DNA of 64,000 nucleotides, from assembly GCA_964398985.1 (NCBI GenBank), contig CAYNOS010000006.1, forward strand, positions 22,782 through 86,781, given 5' to 3'. The position numbers and the translations under genes were made by a program. How positions within the stretch are numbered: the stretch's first letter is position 1; each line of letters opens with the position of its first letter. This stretch comes from CAYMRL01 sp964398985. GTDB lineage: Bacteria; Deinococcota; Deinococci; Deinococcales; Trueperaceae. Of this stretch, positions 46,033 to 55,632 are shown piece by piece. A model generated the notes under the pieces. It did no database searches, was not told where the DNA came from, and saw only the letters and a list, made by a program, of their open reading frames with translations.

Positions 46033-46923
46033 GTGCCGAGAACCACCGTCTTCGCATTCCTGTCAGTCCTGGCGGTCCTGCTGGCCGCCTGCGCACCGGG
46101 CGCGACGGTCGTCTCCCCGCCGACCTTCAGCCTCGTCGCCGGCAGTTCGGGCTTCGTGCGCGTCGACCCTCCCGGCGTCGGTGACGGCACCGCGCTCTTC
46201 CGCCTGGCGCTGGTCGCCAACAACCCCAATCCCGTCGGCCTGCGCCTCGCCAGCCTCGACGGTGGCCTCTTCATCCGGGAGGTGAGGGCCGCCACCGTGA
46301 GCTTCCGGGGTGGGCTCGAGCTGAGGGCCAACGGCTCGGCGCCGGTCACCATCGACGTGCGGGTGCCGCTCGGTGCCGCCCCCTCGCTGCTCGACAGCCT
46401 CGCGCGGTTGGTCGGCGGCCAAGCCGTCGGGTACCGCGTCGAAGCGGCGGTCGGAGTCGAGCTGTTCGGCGCCGTGCAGCGCTTCCCGAGCTTCGTGCTG
46501 GCGCAGGGCGAGCTCAGCGGTCCACTGGCGCTCAGCGCCCCCGCGGTGCGGCTCAGCGGCGGCGGCGTGCGGTTCGAGTCGCTCACCAGCGTCGCGCTCA
46601 CCGTCGACCTCGAGCTCGACAACCCTGGGATCCTGGGCTACCGGCTGAGCTCCGACGGCCTGCGCCTCAAGGTCGGCGGAGCTGACGCCGCCGTGCTGGC
46701 GCTCTCACCGCTCGAGGTGCCGGCCATGAGCGCGGCCAGCGCCAGCCTGGTGTTCCGCTTCAATCCGCTCGAGCTCGGCCCCGCGATCGCCACTCAGGTG
46801 CAGGCAGCGTCCGCCGGTGCGGGCCTGGGGTTCGAGCTGCTCGGCGCCCTGACCCTCGAAGCCCCCGGTCTCGGCAGGCTGACGCTGGGCAGCGCCACCC
46901 TGGTAGCGGACGTGCTCCGCTGA
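46033..46923 (+). CDS. LEA14-like (water stress) lipoprotein
   Basis: The 296-residue protein has a lipobox (LLAAC, C20) and two consecutive LEA14/WHy-like domains (about 35-150 and 165-285), recognisable by the repeated pattern of conserved NPNPVGLRLASLDG and NPGILGYRLSSDGL followed by beta strands. Such domains occur in desiccation-related proteins and in lipid-transport associated periplasmic proteins. GTG 46033 is chosen for the lipobox and the GAGAGGA ribosome site five bases upstream. The MMPL gene ends four bases beyond its stop, on the opposite strand. Confidence 0.8.
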   Translation: MPRTTVFAFLSVLAVLLAACAPGATVVSPPTFSLVAGSSGFVRVDPPGVGDGTALFRLALVANNPNPVGLRLASLDGGLFIREVRAATVSFRGGLELRANGSAPVTIDVRVPLGAAPSLLDSLARLVGGQAVGYRVEAAVGVELFGAVQRFPSFVLAQGELSGPLALSAPAVRLSGGGVRFESLTSVALTVDLELDNPGILGYRLSSDGLRLKVGGADAAVLALSPLEVPAMSAASASLVFRFNPLELGPAIATQVQAASAGAGLGFELLGALTLEAPGLGRLTLGSATLVADVLR

Positions 46924-46927
46924 AGCG

Positions 46928-49156
46928 CTAGCGAGGGGGGCGTCGCCCCGGCAGCCACCAGTTCCAGCGGCCGGCCAGCGTCATCACCGCTGGCACCAGC
47001 GTCAAGCGTACCAGCGTGGCGTCGAGCAGTACCGCAACCGCCAGGCCGAGCCCCAGGGTGCGGATCAGCTCGACGTGACTGAACAGCAGCAGGCTGAACA
47101 GCGTGATCATCACGGCGGCGGCGCTGGTGATCACCCCGCCGGTCGCCGACATCGCCGTCGCGACCGACTCCGAGTCGCTGAGGCCGCGCTCGTGCGCCTC
47201 GCGGATGCGCGCGACCATGAACACCTCGTAGTCCATGCTGAGCCCGAAGACGATCGCGAAGATGAACAAAGGCGCCGAGGTGTCGATGAAGCCGAGCACG
47301 CCAGTGCCGCCCACCAGCCACGACAGCACGCCGAACTGGAAGACCAAGGTGATCACGCCGAACGCCGCGCCGACCGTCAGGACGTTGAGGACCAGGGCCT
47401 TGAGAGGGATCAGCAGCGATCTGAACGCGAAGCCAAGCAGCAGGAAGGTTGCCAGCGCCACCAGGCCGAGCGCGAGAGGGAAGTAGCGGTAGAGCGCCTC
47501 GGTCCACTCGGTGTTGGCGACGAACGCTCCCCCGATCAGGGCCTCAACCTCGAGCTCGGCCAGTGCCGCCTCGATGTCGGCGTGGACCTTGCCGGCGTCC
47601 ACCGGCGTGATCCCCCCGTAGGGGTAGACGCGCAAGAGCACGTAGCGCCCGTCGGTGCTCACGGTGGCCCGCGCCAGCGGCGCCACCTCGCTGCCAAGGG
47701 CCAGCTCGCGCGCTGCGTAGTACTGGTAGAGCAGCAGCCTCGGCACTCCTGCGAGGGACAGCGGGGAAGTGACGTTCTCGACGCCTTCGATGTCCTTGAC
47801 GTGGCGCTCGAGCAACGATATCTGCCTGACGGAGCCGGGATGGTAGAAGCCCACGTCCCCCATATCGACCAGTACGTCTATCGAGCTGATCAGCCCTTCC
47901 AGGCCGAGCACCGACAGCGCCTCGAGCGCGCGCCGCGACTCGGTCTCCGGGGCCAGACCGCGACCACCCGGCTCGGCGACCTGCATGCTCAATGACGGCA
48001 CCGCCAGCAGCACCAGGACGCCGAAGCCGACCGCGGTCCACAGCCGTGGCCGGCGCATGATCGCCAGCGCGCGCTCGCGCCAGAAGGCCCGGCTTCGCAA
48101 CCCCGGTTCCCGCCTCGTGACGCGCAGCCAGTTGACCCGGTGCCCGAGCAGCGCCAGGGTTGCCGGCACGGCCGTCGTCGCGACCATCACTGCTACCGTC
48201 AGCACCAGCATCGTTCCAACGCCGATCGAGCGGATGAAGTCGACCGGCGGCACCAGCAGCGCGGCCAACGCGACCATCACGGTGAGGCCGCTGAAAGCCA
48301 CCGCCTTGCCCGCCGTGGCGGCGGTGCGGCCGGCGGCCAGGCGTGCGTCGAAGGTGGAGCGCAGCTCCTCGCGGAAGCGGTTGACGATCAGGAGCGCGTA
48401 GTCGATGCCGGTCGCCAGGCCGAGCATGGTGACGATCGTCTGCGTGAAGACCGCGAACTCGATGACCTGACCAAGCAGGAACAGCGCCGCCGACGACACT
48501 ATGATGCTCGTCACCGCCGACATCAGCGGCAGCAGCGAGGCGACCACGGCCCCGAAGGCCACCAACAGGATCACGAGCGAGATCGGGAGGCCGAACAGCT
48601 CGGCGCGACGGGCGTCGCGCTGGCTGACCTGCTCGAGTTCCAGCAGCGTGGCCGTGCCTCCCGAGAGGTCGAAGTCGAGAGCCTCTGCCCGCTCGAGCAC
48701 CTCGCGAACGGCGTTGACGGCGGCTTTGGAGGACGCGGTATCGGTGGTGCCGAGGCCGATCAACACGGCCGAGAAGCCCGCCTCCTCGCTCAGCAGCTCG
48801 AGCCCGGCGGCGGAGCGGTGGTCCCTCACGTAGTCGACGCCGGGGAGCTCCAAGAGGCTCGTGATGGTGGCGTCGATGGCTGCCGTGAAGGCTGCGCTGG
48901 CGACCGGACCGGGAGAGGCTGGACCGTCCTGCGGCCTGGCGATGGCGACGAGAAGCTCGTTCTCGTGGGTCTCGAACGCGCGCTCGATCACGGCCCGCAC
49001 CTGGCTCGATGTGGCGCCTTCCGGCGATTCGGGCTGCCCGGTCAGCACCTCGCCGACGCGCGCGGCGTACGGCGCCGCCGCGAGCGTGACGACGAGCCAG
49101 AACACGAGTATCCAACGCGGGTAGCGCTCGACCAACTTGGCCAGGGCAGCGAACAC
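46928..49156 (-). CDS. MMPL/RND-family transporter
   Basis: The 742-residue protein has the two-fold RND layout: helix 1, a large outside domain (about 40-180), five helices with GIDYALLIVNRFREE, a cytoplasmic link, and a second half with FGLSMDYEVFMVARIREA. These GxxxDY motifs are the proton-relay signature of MMPL proteins, which export lipids, hopanoids or siderophores. It is the third gene of an operon with an FtsX-type permease and LolD-type ATPase (24-base gap, AGAAGG site before GTG 49156). The lipid synthesis genes start just beyond that operon's promoter. Confidence 0.9.
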   Translation of the reverse strand: MFAALAKLVERYPRWILVFWLVVTLAAAPYAARVGEVLTGQPESPEGATSSQVRAVIERAFETHENELLVAIARPQDGPASPGPVASAAFTAAIDATITSLLELPGVDYVRDHRSAAGLELLSEEAGFSAVLIGLGTTDTASSKAAVNAVREVLERAEALDFDLSGGTATLLELEQVSQRDARRAELFGLPISLVILLVAFGAVVASLLPLMSAVTSIIVSSAALFLLGQVIEFAVFTQTIVTMLGLATGIDYALLIVNRFREELRSTFDARLAAGRTAATAGKAVAFSGLTVMVALAALLVPPVDFIRSIGVGTMLVLTVAVMVATTAVPATLALLGHRVNWLRVTRREPGLRSRAFWRERALAIMRRPRLWTAVGFGVLVLLAVPSLSMQVAEPGGRGLAPETESRRALEALSVLGLEGLISSIDVLVDMGDVGFYHPGSVRQISLLERHVKDIEGVENVTSPLSLAGVPRLLLYQYYAARELALGSEVAPLARATVSTDGRYVLLRVYPYGGITPVDAGKVHADIEAALAELEVEALIGGAFVANTEWTEALYRYFPLALGLVALATFLLLGFAFRSLLIPLKALVLNVLTVGAAFGVITLVFQFGVLSWLVGGTGVLGFIDTSAPLFIFAIVFGLSMDYEVFMVARIREAHERGLSDSESVATAMSATGGVITSAAAVMITLFSLLLFSHVELIRTLGLGLAVAVLLDATLVRLTLVPAVMTLAGRWNWWLPGRRPPR

Positions 49157-49180
49157 CGGAGCCTTCTCGACGTCCCAGCG

Positions 49181-49924
49181 CTAGGCGCTGAGGAAGCGGT
49201 CGATGTCGGTTCTGGCGCTGCCGGAGGCGATGGTGGTCTCGCCGGCCAGACGTCCGTCGCGCAGGAAGACCACGCGGTCAGCGTTGAGGGCCGCCGCCGG
49301 GTCGTGCGTCACCATCACGATCGTCCAGCCCAGGTTGTCGACGCCCTCACGCAGCAGGTTCAAGACCTCGTTCCCGGTGCGGGTGTCGAGGTTGCCGGTG
49401 GGCTCGTCACACAGCAGGAGTGCCGGGCCGTTGATGAGCGCGCGGGCCAGCGCGACGCGCTGGCGCTGACCGCCAGAGAGCTGGCGGGGCCGGTGCTCGA
49501 GCCGGTCAGCGATGCCCAGACGGATCGACAGGTCAGCCAGCGCCGACTTGGCTTCGACCATGCGCCCCGCGATCTCGGCGGGCAGCAAGATGTTCTCGCG
49601 CGCGCTTAGATTGGGGATGAGTTCGAAGGTCTGGAACAGGAAGCCGAGCCGGTCGCGGCGCAGTGCCGTCAGCTGCTCGTCGTCCAGCCCGGTGGTGTCG
49701 AGCCCCTCGAGCGAGACCGTGCCGGAATCGGGCGCATCGAGGAGGCCGAGAAGGTAGAGAAGCGTGCTCTTGCCACTGCCGCTGGGACCCATCACGGCGA
49801 CGAACTCGCCGCGAGCGACCGTCAGCGAGACGCCTGCCAACGCCGTGATCGTCGCCTCGCCGAGACGATAGGTCTTGCGCAGGTCGGTGGCCTCGATGGC
49901 GGTCGTGTTGTCAGCCTCAGACAT
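49181..49924 (-). CDS. ABC exporter ATP-binding protein, LolD/MacB type
   Basis: The 247-residue protein has Walker A GPSGSGKS, the signature LSGGQRQRVALARAL, and Walker B LLLCDEPTGNLD, typical of the LolD/MacB/FtsE group that pairs with FtsX-fold permeases. ATG 49924 is favoured over GTG 49930 by a GGAG site. It overlaps the permease stop by eight bases. Confidence 0.92.
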   Translation of the reverse strand: MSEADNTTAIEATDLRKTYRLGEATITALAGVSLTVARGEFVAVMGPSGSGKSTLLYLLGLLDAPDSGTVSLEGLDTTGLDDEQLTALRRDRLGFLFQTFELIPNLSARENILLPAEIAGRMVEAKSALADLSIRLGIADRLEHRPRQLSGGQRQRVALARALINGPALLLCDEPTGNLDTRTGNEVLNLLREGVDNLGWTIVMVTHDPAAALNADRVVFLRDGRLAGETTIASGSARTDIDRFLSA

Positions 49925-52487
49925 TGTCACTCCAGGTGGCGAGGGCCCGCGACGGCGCGAGCCGGGCGGCGCTGCGCGCTGGCAGCAGCGAGGCGACCAG
50001 CCCTGCCGCCGGTGAGGCCAGCAGCGCCATCAGCGCGACCGACCACGGTATCACCGGCTCGAGCATGAAGCCGGTAACCGAGCCGGCCGTCGTCGTGACC
50101 ACGCGCGCCAGCAGGATCCCGAACCCGGCCCCGATGAGCGCGCCGAGCAGCATGACGACGATGCCCTCGGCGGCGATCAGTAGCCTGACTCCTCCGCGAC
50201 TGAGCCCCAGCGTCCTGAGGACCGCGATCTCGTGTCCCCGGTTGACGAGGTTCATGCCGAGCGTGTTCGCCACTCCGAGGGTGGCGACCAGCACTGCGAT
50301 CACCAGCAGCATGCGGGTGGTGGAGAACGCCTGCGAACTGACGTCGAGGATGTAGCGACGGTAGTCGAGATTGAGGGTTGCGTCCAGGCCGAGGTCAGGG
50401 AACCTCTCGGACAGGCGCTCGCGCACGACTTCCGGAGCCACGCCCGGGTCGACGGTGAGCACGTAGAGCTCCGGGGTGCCGCCACCGAAGGCGTCGAGGT
50501 TGTCAAGGCTGGTGACGACCGTCTCGCCGCCGGCGGTGAAGTCGACGACGACGCCGCCGACTTCGAAGTCCTTGAAGCCGTCGACGGTGCGCAGCGTAAT
50601 CGTGTCGCCCTTCTCGATGCCGTAGCGGTCGCGCATGGTGTTGGCCACCAGCACGGCGTCGGAGCGCAGCAGAGCCTGGTAACCGAGCAGGTCGTCCCCT
50701 TGACCCGGCAGGTACTGGAAGCGTCCGAAGCCGACCTCCGGATCGAAGCGCGACGGCTCGACCAGCACCATGGCAACCGAGCGCCCGCGAGAATCGGGGG
50801 CGTCCAGGAACCTCACGACCTTGATGCCGACGCCACTGGCGATGGCGACGCCGGGGACCTCTTCGGCCTCGCTTCCGAAGCCCGGCGGGAAGCCGACCGG
50901 GGTGGTCACGAACAAGTCGCCGATGACGGTGGTGTCGACCCACGAGGCGACCGCGCGGTTGATGCTGGCGACCATCGAGCCCACTCCGATCACCAGCCCG
51001 ACGCCCACCACCACGGTTCCGATGGCGACGCCGTTGCGCGCGGCGTTGCGCTGCGAGAAGCTGACCGCCAGCCTGCCCGGCGCCCCGAACAACCTCAGCA
51101 TCACGGGCCGCAACCATGCGACCGTCGGGATCAACAGCGCCGGCGATGCCAGCGACACCCCGACGAAGAACAGCCCCAGCGAGCCGGCCACGCCGATCAA
51201 CGCCGCCGGGCCACGCCACGGCACCAGGGCGGCGAGCGCACCCAGGATCAGCAGCACCAGCCCGACCGGCAGCTGCCACCGACGCAGCCCACCGTTGGGG
51301 TTCTGGTGCGCGCGCATCGGCGCCGTGCGCGAGGCGCTGTTGGCCGGCAGCGTGCCCGCCGCCAGCGACGCCACGACTCCGAGCACGCTCGCCAACAACA
51401 CGCTGCGAACCGGGATCACCAGGGTCCGGAACTCGAAGCCGAGGGCGGCCGCGTTCAGACGCGTCATCAGGTACGACAGCAGCACGCCCAGCAGCACCCC
51501 CATCAGCACGCCCGCGACCGCCAGCGCCAGCGCCTCGTAGAGCGCCATGCGCCTGACGTCGGCGCGCGTCATGCAGATGGTCCTCAGCAGCGCGTACTCG
51601 CGGTTGCGCTCCACCACCGAGGCCATGAACGTGTTGTAGGCAAGGAACGCCCCAAGGGCCAGCAGCGTGGCAGCCAACACGCTGAGCCCCGACTGCAGCG
51701 TCTGAACGATCCCCGAAGCGAAGTTGCCGGAACCTGCCGGGAAGGTGACCGCGTAGCCGTCTCCGATCAGCGCGGCGATGGTCTCCTGGACATCGGTGAC
51801 GGCGGCGGCGTCGGCGGCTTCGATCTCTAGGTTGGACGCGCGCCCCTCCAGACGCAGCAGCGCCGACAGGTCGGCGAGGTGCATGACGCCGACGCGCCCC
51901 CCGTTGGTGCTCGCGTAGCCGACGGCGTCGTCGAGCAGGCCGACCACCGGCAGACTGACGAGCCCGGTTTGGAAGCGGAAGTCGACGTTGTGTCCGACCT
52001 CGATGCCGCGCACCGCCGCGAACCCGTCGGCGATGGCGATCCCGTTGGTTCCGGCGACCGGGAAGGCGCCTGCGCTCAATGCCAGCGGCATGCGCTCCGG
52101 CATCTCGGTCCTGCGCCCGGCGAGTTGGAAGCCGCTGTCGATACCCGGGATCACGCCGCCACGCTCGGGAGCCGACTCCAGCCGCAGCGGCTCCGCTCGC
52201 GTCAACAGGACGGGCTCGACGGCCACCACCCCGGCGACGCCCGCGATCTGCGAGGTCAGCGGCTCGATCTCCAACACCGCGCGGCCGCCCGGACCGGGGG
52301 TGACCAGCAGGTCGGCTCGACCGCTGGCTGCCTGCAGTGCGGTGCGCAGGTTGGCCTCGACGTTGTCGCCGACCGACAGCGTCGTCAGCACGGCAGCGAT
52401 CCCCAAGCCGATGCCTATCAGCGTTGCCAGGCTGCGCCACGGGTGGCGCAGCAGGTTGCGCACTGCCAGCCGCAAGACGATGCTCAC
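49917..52487 (-). CDS. FtsX-family ABC exporter permease (two FtsX units)
   Basis: The 856-residue protein has an N-terminal helix, a MacB-like periplasmic domain, three helices, a second helix and periplasmic domain, and three final helices. These are two FtsX units in one chain, as in lipoprotein or antimicrobial exporters. Landmarks are RNLLRHPWRSLATLIGIGLG near the start, a central RNAARNGVAIGTVVVG, and the C-terminal LARVVTTTAG. GTG 52487 is the start because a TACACT box stands exactly six bases upstream; an in-frame GTG at 52511 lies upstream of that box. It heads the operon with the ATPase and MMPL genes. Confidence 0.88.
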   Translation of the reverse strand: MSIVLRLAVRNLLRHPWRSLATLIGIGLGIAAVLTTLSVGDNVEANLRTALQAASGRADLLVTPGPGGRAVLEIEPLTSQIAGVAGVVAVEPVLLTRAEPLRLESAPERGGVIPGIDSGFQLAGRRTEMPERMPLALSAGAFPVAGTNGIAIADGFAAVRGIEVGHNVDFRFQTGLVSLPVVGLLDDAVGYASTNGGRVGVMHLADLSALLRLEGRASNLEIEAADAAAVTDVQETIAALIGDGYAVTFPAGSGNFASGIVQTLQSGLSVLAATLLALGAFLAYNTFMASVVERNREYALLRTICMTRADVRRMALYEALALAVAGVLMGVLLGVLLSYLMTRLNAAALGFEFRTLVIPVRSVLLASVLGVVASLAAGTLPANSASRTAPMRAHQNPNGGLRRWQLPVGLVLLILGALAALVPWRGPAALIGVAGSLGLFFVGVSLASPALLIPTVAWLRPVMLRLFGAPGRLAVSFSQRNAARNGVAIGTVVVGVGLVIGVGSMVASINRAVASWVDTTVIGDLFVTTPVGFPPGFGSEAEEVPGVAIASGVGIKVVRFLDAPDSRGRSVAMVLVEPSRFDPEVGFGRFQYLPGQGDDLLGYQALLRSDAVLVANTMRDRYGIEKGDTITLRTVDGFKDFEVGGVVVDFTAGGETVVTSLDNLDAFGGGTPELYVLTVDPGVAPEVVRERLSERFPDLGLDATLNLDYRRYILDVSSQAFSTTRMLLVIAVLVATLGVANTLGMNLVNRGHEIAVLRTLGLSRGGVRLLIAAEGIVVMLLGALIGAGFGILLARVVTTTAGSVTGFMLEPVIPWSVALMALLASPAAGLVASLLPARSAARLAPSRALATWSDNV

Positions 52488-52493
52488 TGGCCA

Positions 52494-52499
52494 AGTGTA
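52494..52499 (-). promoter_or_regulatory. -10 box TACACT, predicted leaderless promoter
   Basis: Minus-strand box ending six bases before GTG 52487. It is divergent from the glycosyltransferase promoter at 52571. Confidence 0.62.
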
Positions 52500-52570
52500 A
52501 GCGGGACCCACCGCCGCGAAGAGGGGAACCCCGCACTTGCCGCGCTCTCAAGCGCCTCACCGAGCCGTGT

Positions 52571-52576
52571 TAGCGT
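52571..52576 (+). promoter_or_regulatory. -10 box TAGCGT, predicted leaderless promoter
   Basis: The box ends seven bases before GTG 52584. Confidence 0.55.
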
Positions 52577-52583
52577 CTCTTAC

Positions 52584-53768
52584 GTGCGAATTCTCTTCGT
52601 TGCCGACGACCTCTACCCAGGCTTCGGCGGACAAGCGAGCGCGACCCAGGGTCACATCCAGGCTCTGGTGGCGGCCGGACACGAGGTCAGAGCGGTCGCC
52701 GGAGCCGAGCCCTCACCGGTCGAGCCGCCCGCCGGCGTGCTCGTCGAGCGCCTGCCTTCGTGGCAACTCGGCACCTCGCAGACCCGCTTCGCTTTGCCGT
52801 CGTTCGCGCGCCTGGCCAAGCACCTCGAGTGGGCGGACATCCTGCACGCCAACACCCCCACCGCGCTGGCCGCCGCCGCCGTCCTGCTGGCCAACCGCAA
52901 GCGCGTGCCCGTTGTGCTCGGCCTCCACACTCAGGTCGAGACCACCGAGCTGCAGGTGCCGGTCATGGGGCGCTTCCTCGGGCTCCTGCTACACGTGTGG
53001 TACCGGATCCTCTTTCGCGGCGCCGACCTGGTCGTTGCGCCCACCAAGTTCGCCGCGCGCGCGGCCCGCGTCTTCACCCCTGGACGCATCGAGGTGGTCT
53101 CGAACGGGATCGACCTCTCCTCCTGGCCGGCGCCGGAACTGCCGACTGTCGAAGCTCGCCGCGCCAGCGAAGGCAGCGAACGGCGCCTGCTCTACCTGGG
53201 CCGGTTGTCCGGTGAGAAGCGCCCTGACGCGCTGGTCCCGCTGCTCGCCGCGCTGCCGCCAGGCTACCGGTTGTTGATCGCCGGCCAGGGGCCGCTCAGG
53301 TCCAAGCTCGAGACGGACATCGCCGCCGCCGGCATCACCGACAGGGTCGAGCTGCTCGGCTTCGTGTCCGAAGACCGGAAGCGCGCGTTGATGGCGACGG
53401 TCGACCTCTTCGTCATGACGTCGCCGGCCGAGCTCCAGAGCCTCGCGACGCTCGAGGCGATGGCTGCCGGACTGCCGGTCGCCGCCTTCGGTCACGGGAG
53501 CAGCGCGGTGCCCGAGTTCATCGCGGCCTCCGGTGCCGGCGTCGTCGTGGACCCTTCGGACCCGCGCGCTCAGGCTGCCGCCATCGAGGCGCTGGTAGCC
53601 GATCCGGTTGCCTACGCGAGCGCGGCTCGCCGCGCTCGCGAGTTCGCCGAAGGCCACGACGTGAACGCCAGCGCCCACCAGCTGACGACGCTCTACTCCG
53701 AGCTCCTGGCGGCAACACGAGCGCGCTTCGGCGACACTTCGACACGCAGCGGCGGGGCCCATGCCTGA
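52584..53768 (+). CDS. GT4-family glycosyltransferase
   Basis: The 394-residue protein has a GT-B fold: RILFVADDLYPGFGGQA at the start, HTQVETTELQVPVMG, then NGID and LYLGRLSGEKRPD opening the donor domain, and the E-x7-E motif (AELQSLATLE) of retaining GT4 enzymes. It resembles diacylglycerol or sphingolipid glucosyltransferases acting at the membrane, but the acceptor cannot be read from the sequence. The very long frame upstream is rejected: GTG 52584 has a TAGCGT box seven bases before it. It overlaps the epimerase-SDR fusion gene by eight bases, so both form an operon facing the spt-like operon. Confidence 0.87.
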   Translation: MRILFVADDLYPGFGGQASATQGHIQALVAAGHEVRAVAGAEPSPVEPPAGVLVERLPSWQLGTSQTRFALPSFARLAKHLEWADILHANTPTALAAAAVLLANRKRVPVVLGLHTQVETTELQVPVMGRFLGLLLHVWYRILFRGADLVVAPTKFAARAARVFTPGRIEVVSNGIDLSSWPAPELPTVEARRASEGSERRLLYLGRLSGEKRPDALVPLLAALPPGYRLLIAGQGPLRSKLETDIAAAGITDRVELLGFVSEDRKRALMATVDLFVMTSPAELQSLATLEAMAAGLPVAAFGHGSSAVPEFIAASGAGVVVDPSDPRAQAAAIEALVADPVAYASAARRAREFAEGHDVNASAHQLTTLYSELLAATRARFGDTSTRSGGAHA

Positions 53769-55632
53769 GGCGGGCCTGGTCGCGCTCACCGGCGCTTCGG
53801 GAGGGCTCGGGCGGGTCTTGGTGAGGCGCTTGCTCGCCGCCGGCAAGCCGGTGAGGGCGCTGGTCAGAGATAGTGCGGCGGCCGAGGAGCTCACGAGGGC
53901 TGGCGCAGACGTCGTCCTGGGTGACCTGCGCGACGCCCACAGCCTCGAGCGTCTGGTCGACGGCGCCAGGGTGGTGCACCACCTCGCGGCGTGGATGGGC
54001 CGACCGGCCGGGTTGGCCGAGCTCGTCAACGTCACAGGGACCCGCACGGTGGTGACCGCCGCGGCCGCGGCAGGCGTCGAGCGCGTCGTGATGGCCAGCA
54101 GCGTCGCCGTCTACGGTCCCGTGCTGGCAGGTGAGATCACCGAAGAGGCGCCGCTCCGCAAGGTCGGCGACGCTTACTCCGACAGCAAGGCCGATGCCGA
54201 ACGCGCCGCGTTCGCGGCAGCCGCCGGGTCCGCCACCGAGGTCGTGGCCCTGCGGCCGACCATGATCTACGGTCCGGCCTCTTCCTCGTGGACGCTCACG
54301 CCTCTGGCGAGCGTCAAGCGTTCGCTGCCTGTCGTGATCGGAGACGGCAGCGGCCTGCTCGACGCCGTCTACGTCGAGGACGTGGCCAGGGCCTTCGAGT
54401 TGGCGGCCGAGGCGCAGGGCGTCGGCGGTCGGGCGTTCAACGTCGTCGGCGTCCCGGTGACCGTCGCCGAGTTCATGGGCTGTTACGGACGCATGGTGGG
54501 CCGACGCATCAGGAAGGTGCCGCTCGGCCTGGCGAGGGTGGGAGCCAGAGCGGCGGCGATGGTCACCGGAGCGCTGCCCGGCGTCGACCGGTTGGAGCCC
54601 GCGATGGTCGAGGTGATGTCCTCGCAGGCGCGTTTCTCGGGCGCGGCGGCCGCCGACGCGCTCGAATACTCACCGGAGGTCGATCTACACGAAGGCATGC
54701 GCCGCACGGCGCGGTGGCTGCGTGACGAGGGCCATCTGTTTGGGCCTCAGGTGGCGCTCGTCGTAGGGGCCGGCCGCGGCCTCGGTCGCGCCGTCGCCGC
54801 GAGGTTGGCCCAGGCGTACGTCACGACCTACGCCGGGGACATCGATCCGTCGTCACTGACGGCCTCCGAATCGTTGCTCCCGCTGGCTCTCGACGCGACT
54901 TCCGAGCCGGCGCTGGCCGCGGCCGTCGCGCACATCGAGGCCGCCGAAGGGCGGCTCGACGCGGTCGTCACCACCGTCGGGCAGTTGCGCGCCGGAGCGC
55001 TCGAAGCGCAGCCACTCGCTGCGATCGCCCAGCAGTTCGAGCTGAACGCGCTGTTGCCTCTCAAGGTGGCACGGGCCGTGGCGCCGGGCATGCGCCGTCG
55101 TGGGCATGGGCGCATCGTCAACGTCTCATCGACCAACGGCTTCCAGGTGACGCCGTTCATGGGCGCCTACTCAGCGGCCAAGTTCGCGCTCGAAGGGCTG
55201 ACTGACTCGCTCAGGCAGGAGCTTGCTCCGCACGGCGTGGACGTCGTGCTGGTGCAGCCCGCAGCGATGAGCACCGCCTTCGCCTCCGAGGCCAGGGCGG
55301 CGCTGCTGCGCGACGCCGAGGCCAGTCAGGCACCTTGGGACGAGGAGTTGCGCGCGCTCCACGAGTCAAGCCTGTGGGGGCTGAGCGGGGCGGCCGACCC
55401 CGACGACGTGGCGAGGTCAATCGTCAGGGAGTTGCTGGCGCCGCGACCTCACGCCCGCGTGGCGAGCTCCCTGTCGGTGCCGGCAGTGAAGCTCTTCGCC
55501 CTGCTGCCGGACCGCCTCAAGGACGCCTACTTCTCGCGCTCCCTGCGCTCCGCCCGCCGCCGCCGCCCCTCGAGCCAAGAGCCGCGCGAGCGCGACAACA
55601 GCACCCAGGCGCACACGGGACCCAGCAAGTAG
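53761..55632 (+). CDS. Fusion: NAD-dependent epimerase/dehydratase + short-chain dehydrogenase
   Basis: The 623-residue protein joins two Rossmann enzymes. The first (about 1-325) is an extended SDR with TGASGGLG at 10-17 and Y139xxxK143. The second (about 328-585) is a classical SDR with GAGRGLG near 337, NVSSTNG around 455-461 and Y470xxxK474. A basic tail ends the chain. Both active sites look intact, so two reductive or epimerising steps could be carried out by one protein. Candidates are 3-ketosphinganine reductase-like and sugar or hydroxy-ketone chemistry for the adjacent glycolipid genes. The last 106 bases overlap the YbhN-like gene on the other strand. Confidence 0.85.
   Translation: MPEAGLVALTGASGGLGRVLVRRLLAAGKPVRALVRDSAAAEELTRAGADVVLGDLRDAHSLERLVDGARVVHHLAAWMGRPAGLAELVNVTGTRTVVTAAAAAGVERVVMASSVAVYGPVLAGEITEEAPLRKVGDAYSDSKADAERAAFAAAAGSATEVVALRPTMIYGPASSSWTLTPLASVKRSLPVVIGDGSGLLDAVYVEDVARAFELAAEAQGVGGRAFNVVGVPVTVAEFMGCYGRMVGRRIRKVPLGLARVGARAAAMVTGALPGVDRLEPAMVEVMSSQARFSGAAAADALEYSPEVDLHEGMRRTARWLRDEGHLFGPQVALVVGAGRGLGRAVAARLAQAYVTTYAGDIDPSSLTASESLLPLALDATSEPALAAAVAHIEAAEGRLDAVVTTVGQLRAGALEAQPLAAIAQQFELNALLPLKVARAVAPGMRRRGHGRIVNVSSTNGFQVTPFMGAYSAAKFALEGLTDSLRQELAPHGVDVVLVQPAAMSTAFASEARAALLRDAEASQAPWDEELRALHESSLWGLSGAADPDDVARSIVRELLAPRPHARVASSLSVPAVKLFALLPDRLKDAYFSRSLRSARRRRPSSQEPRERDNSTQAHTGPSK

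Noticed and set aside
51879..52583. N-terminal extension of the GT4 gene into the permease gene
   Set aside because: The extension is antisense to the FtsX permease and low in family character; a -10 box and GTG at 52584 explain the start.
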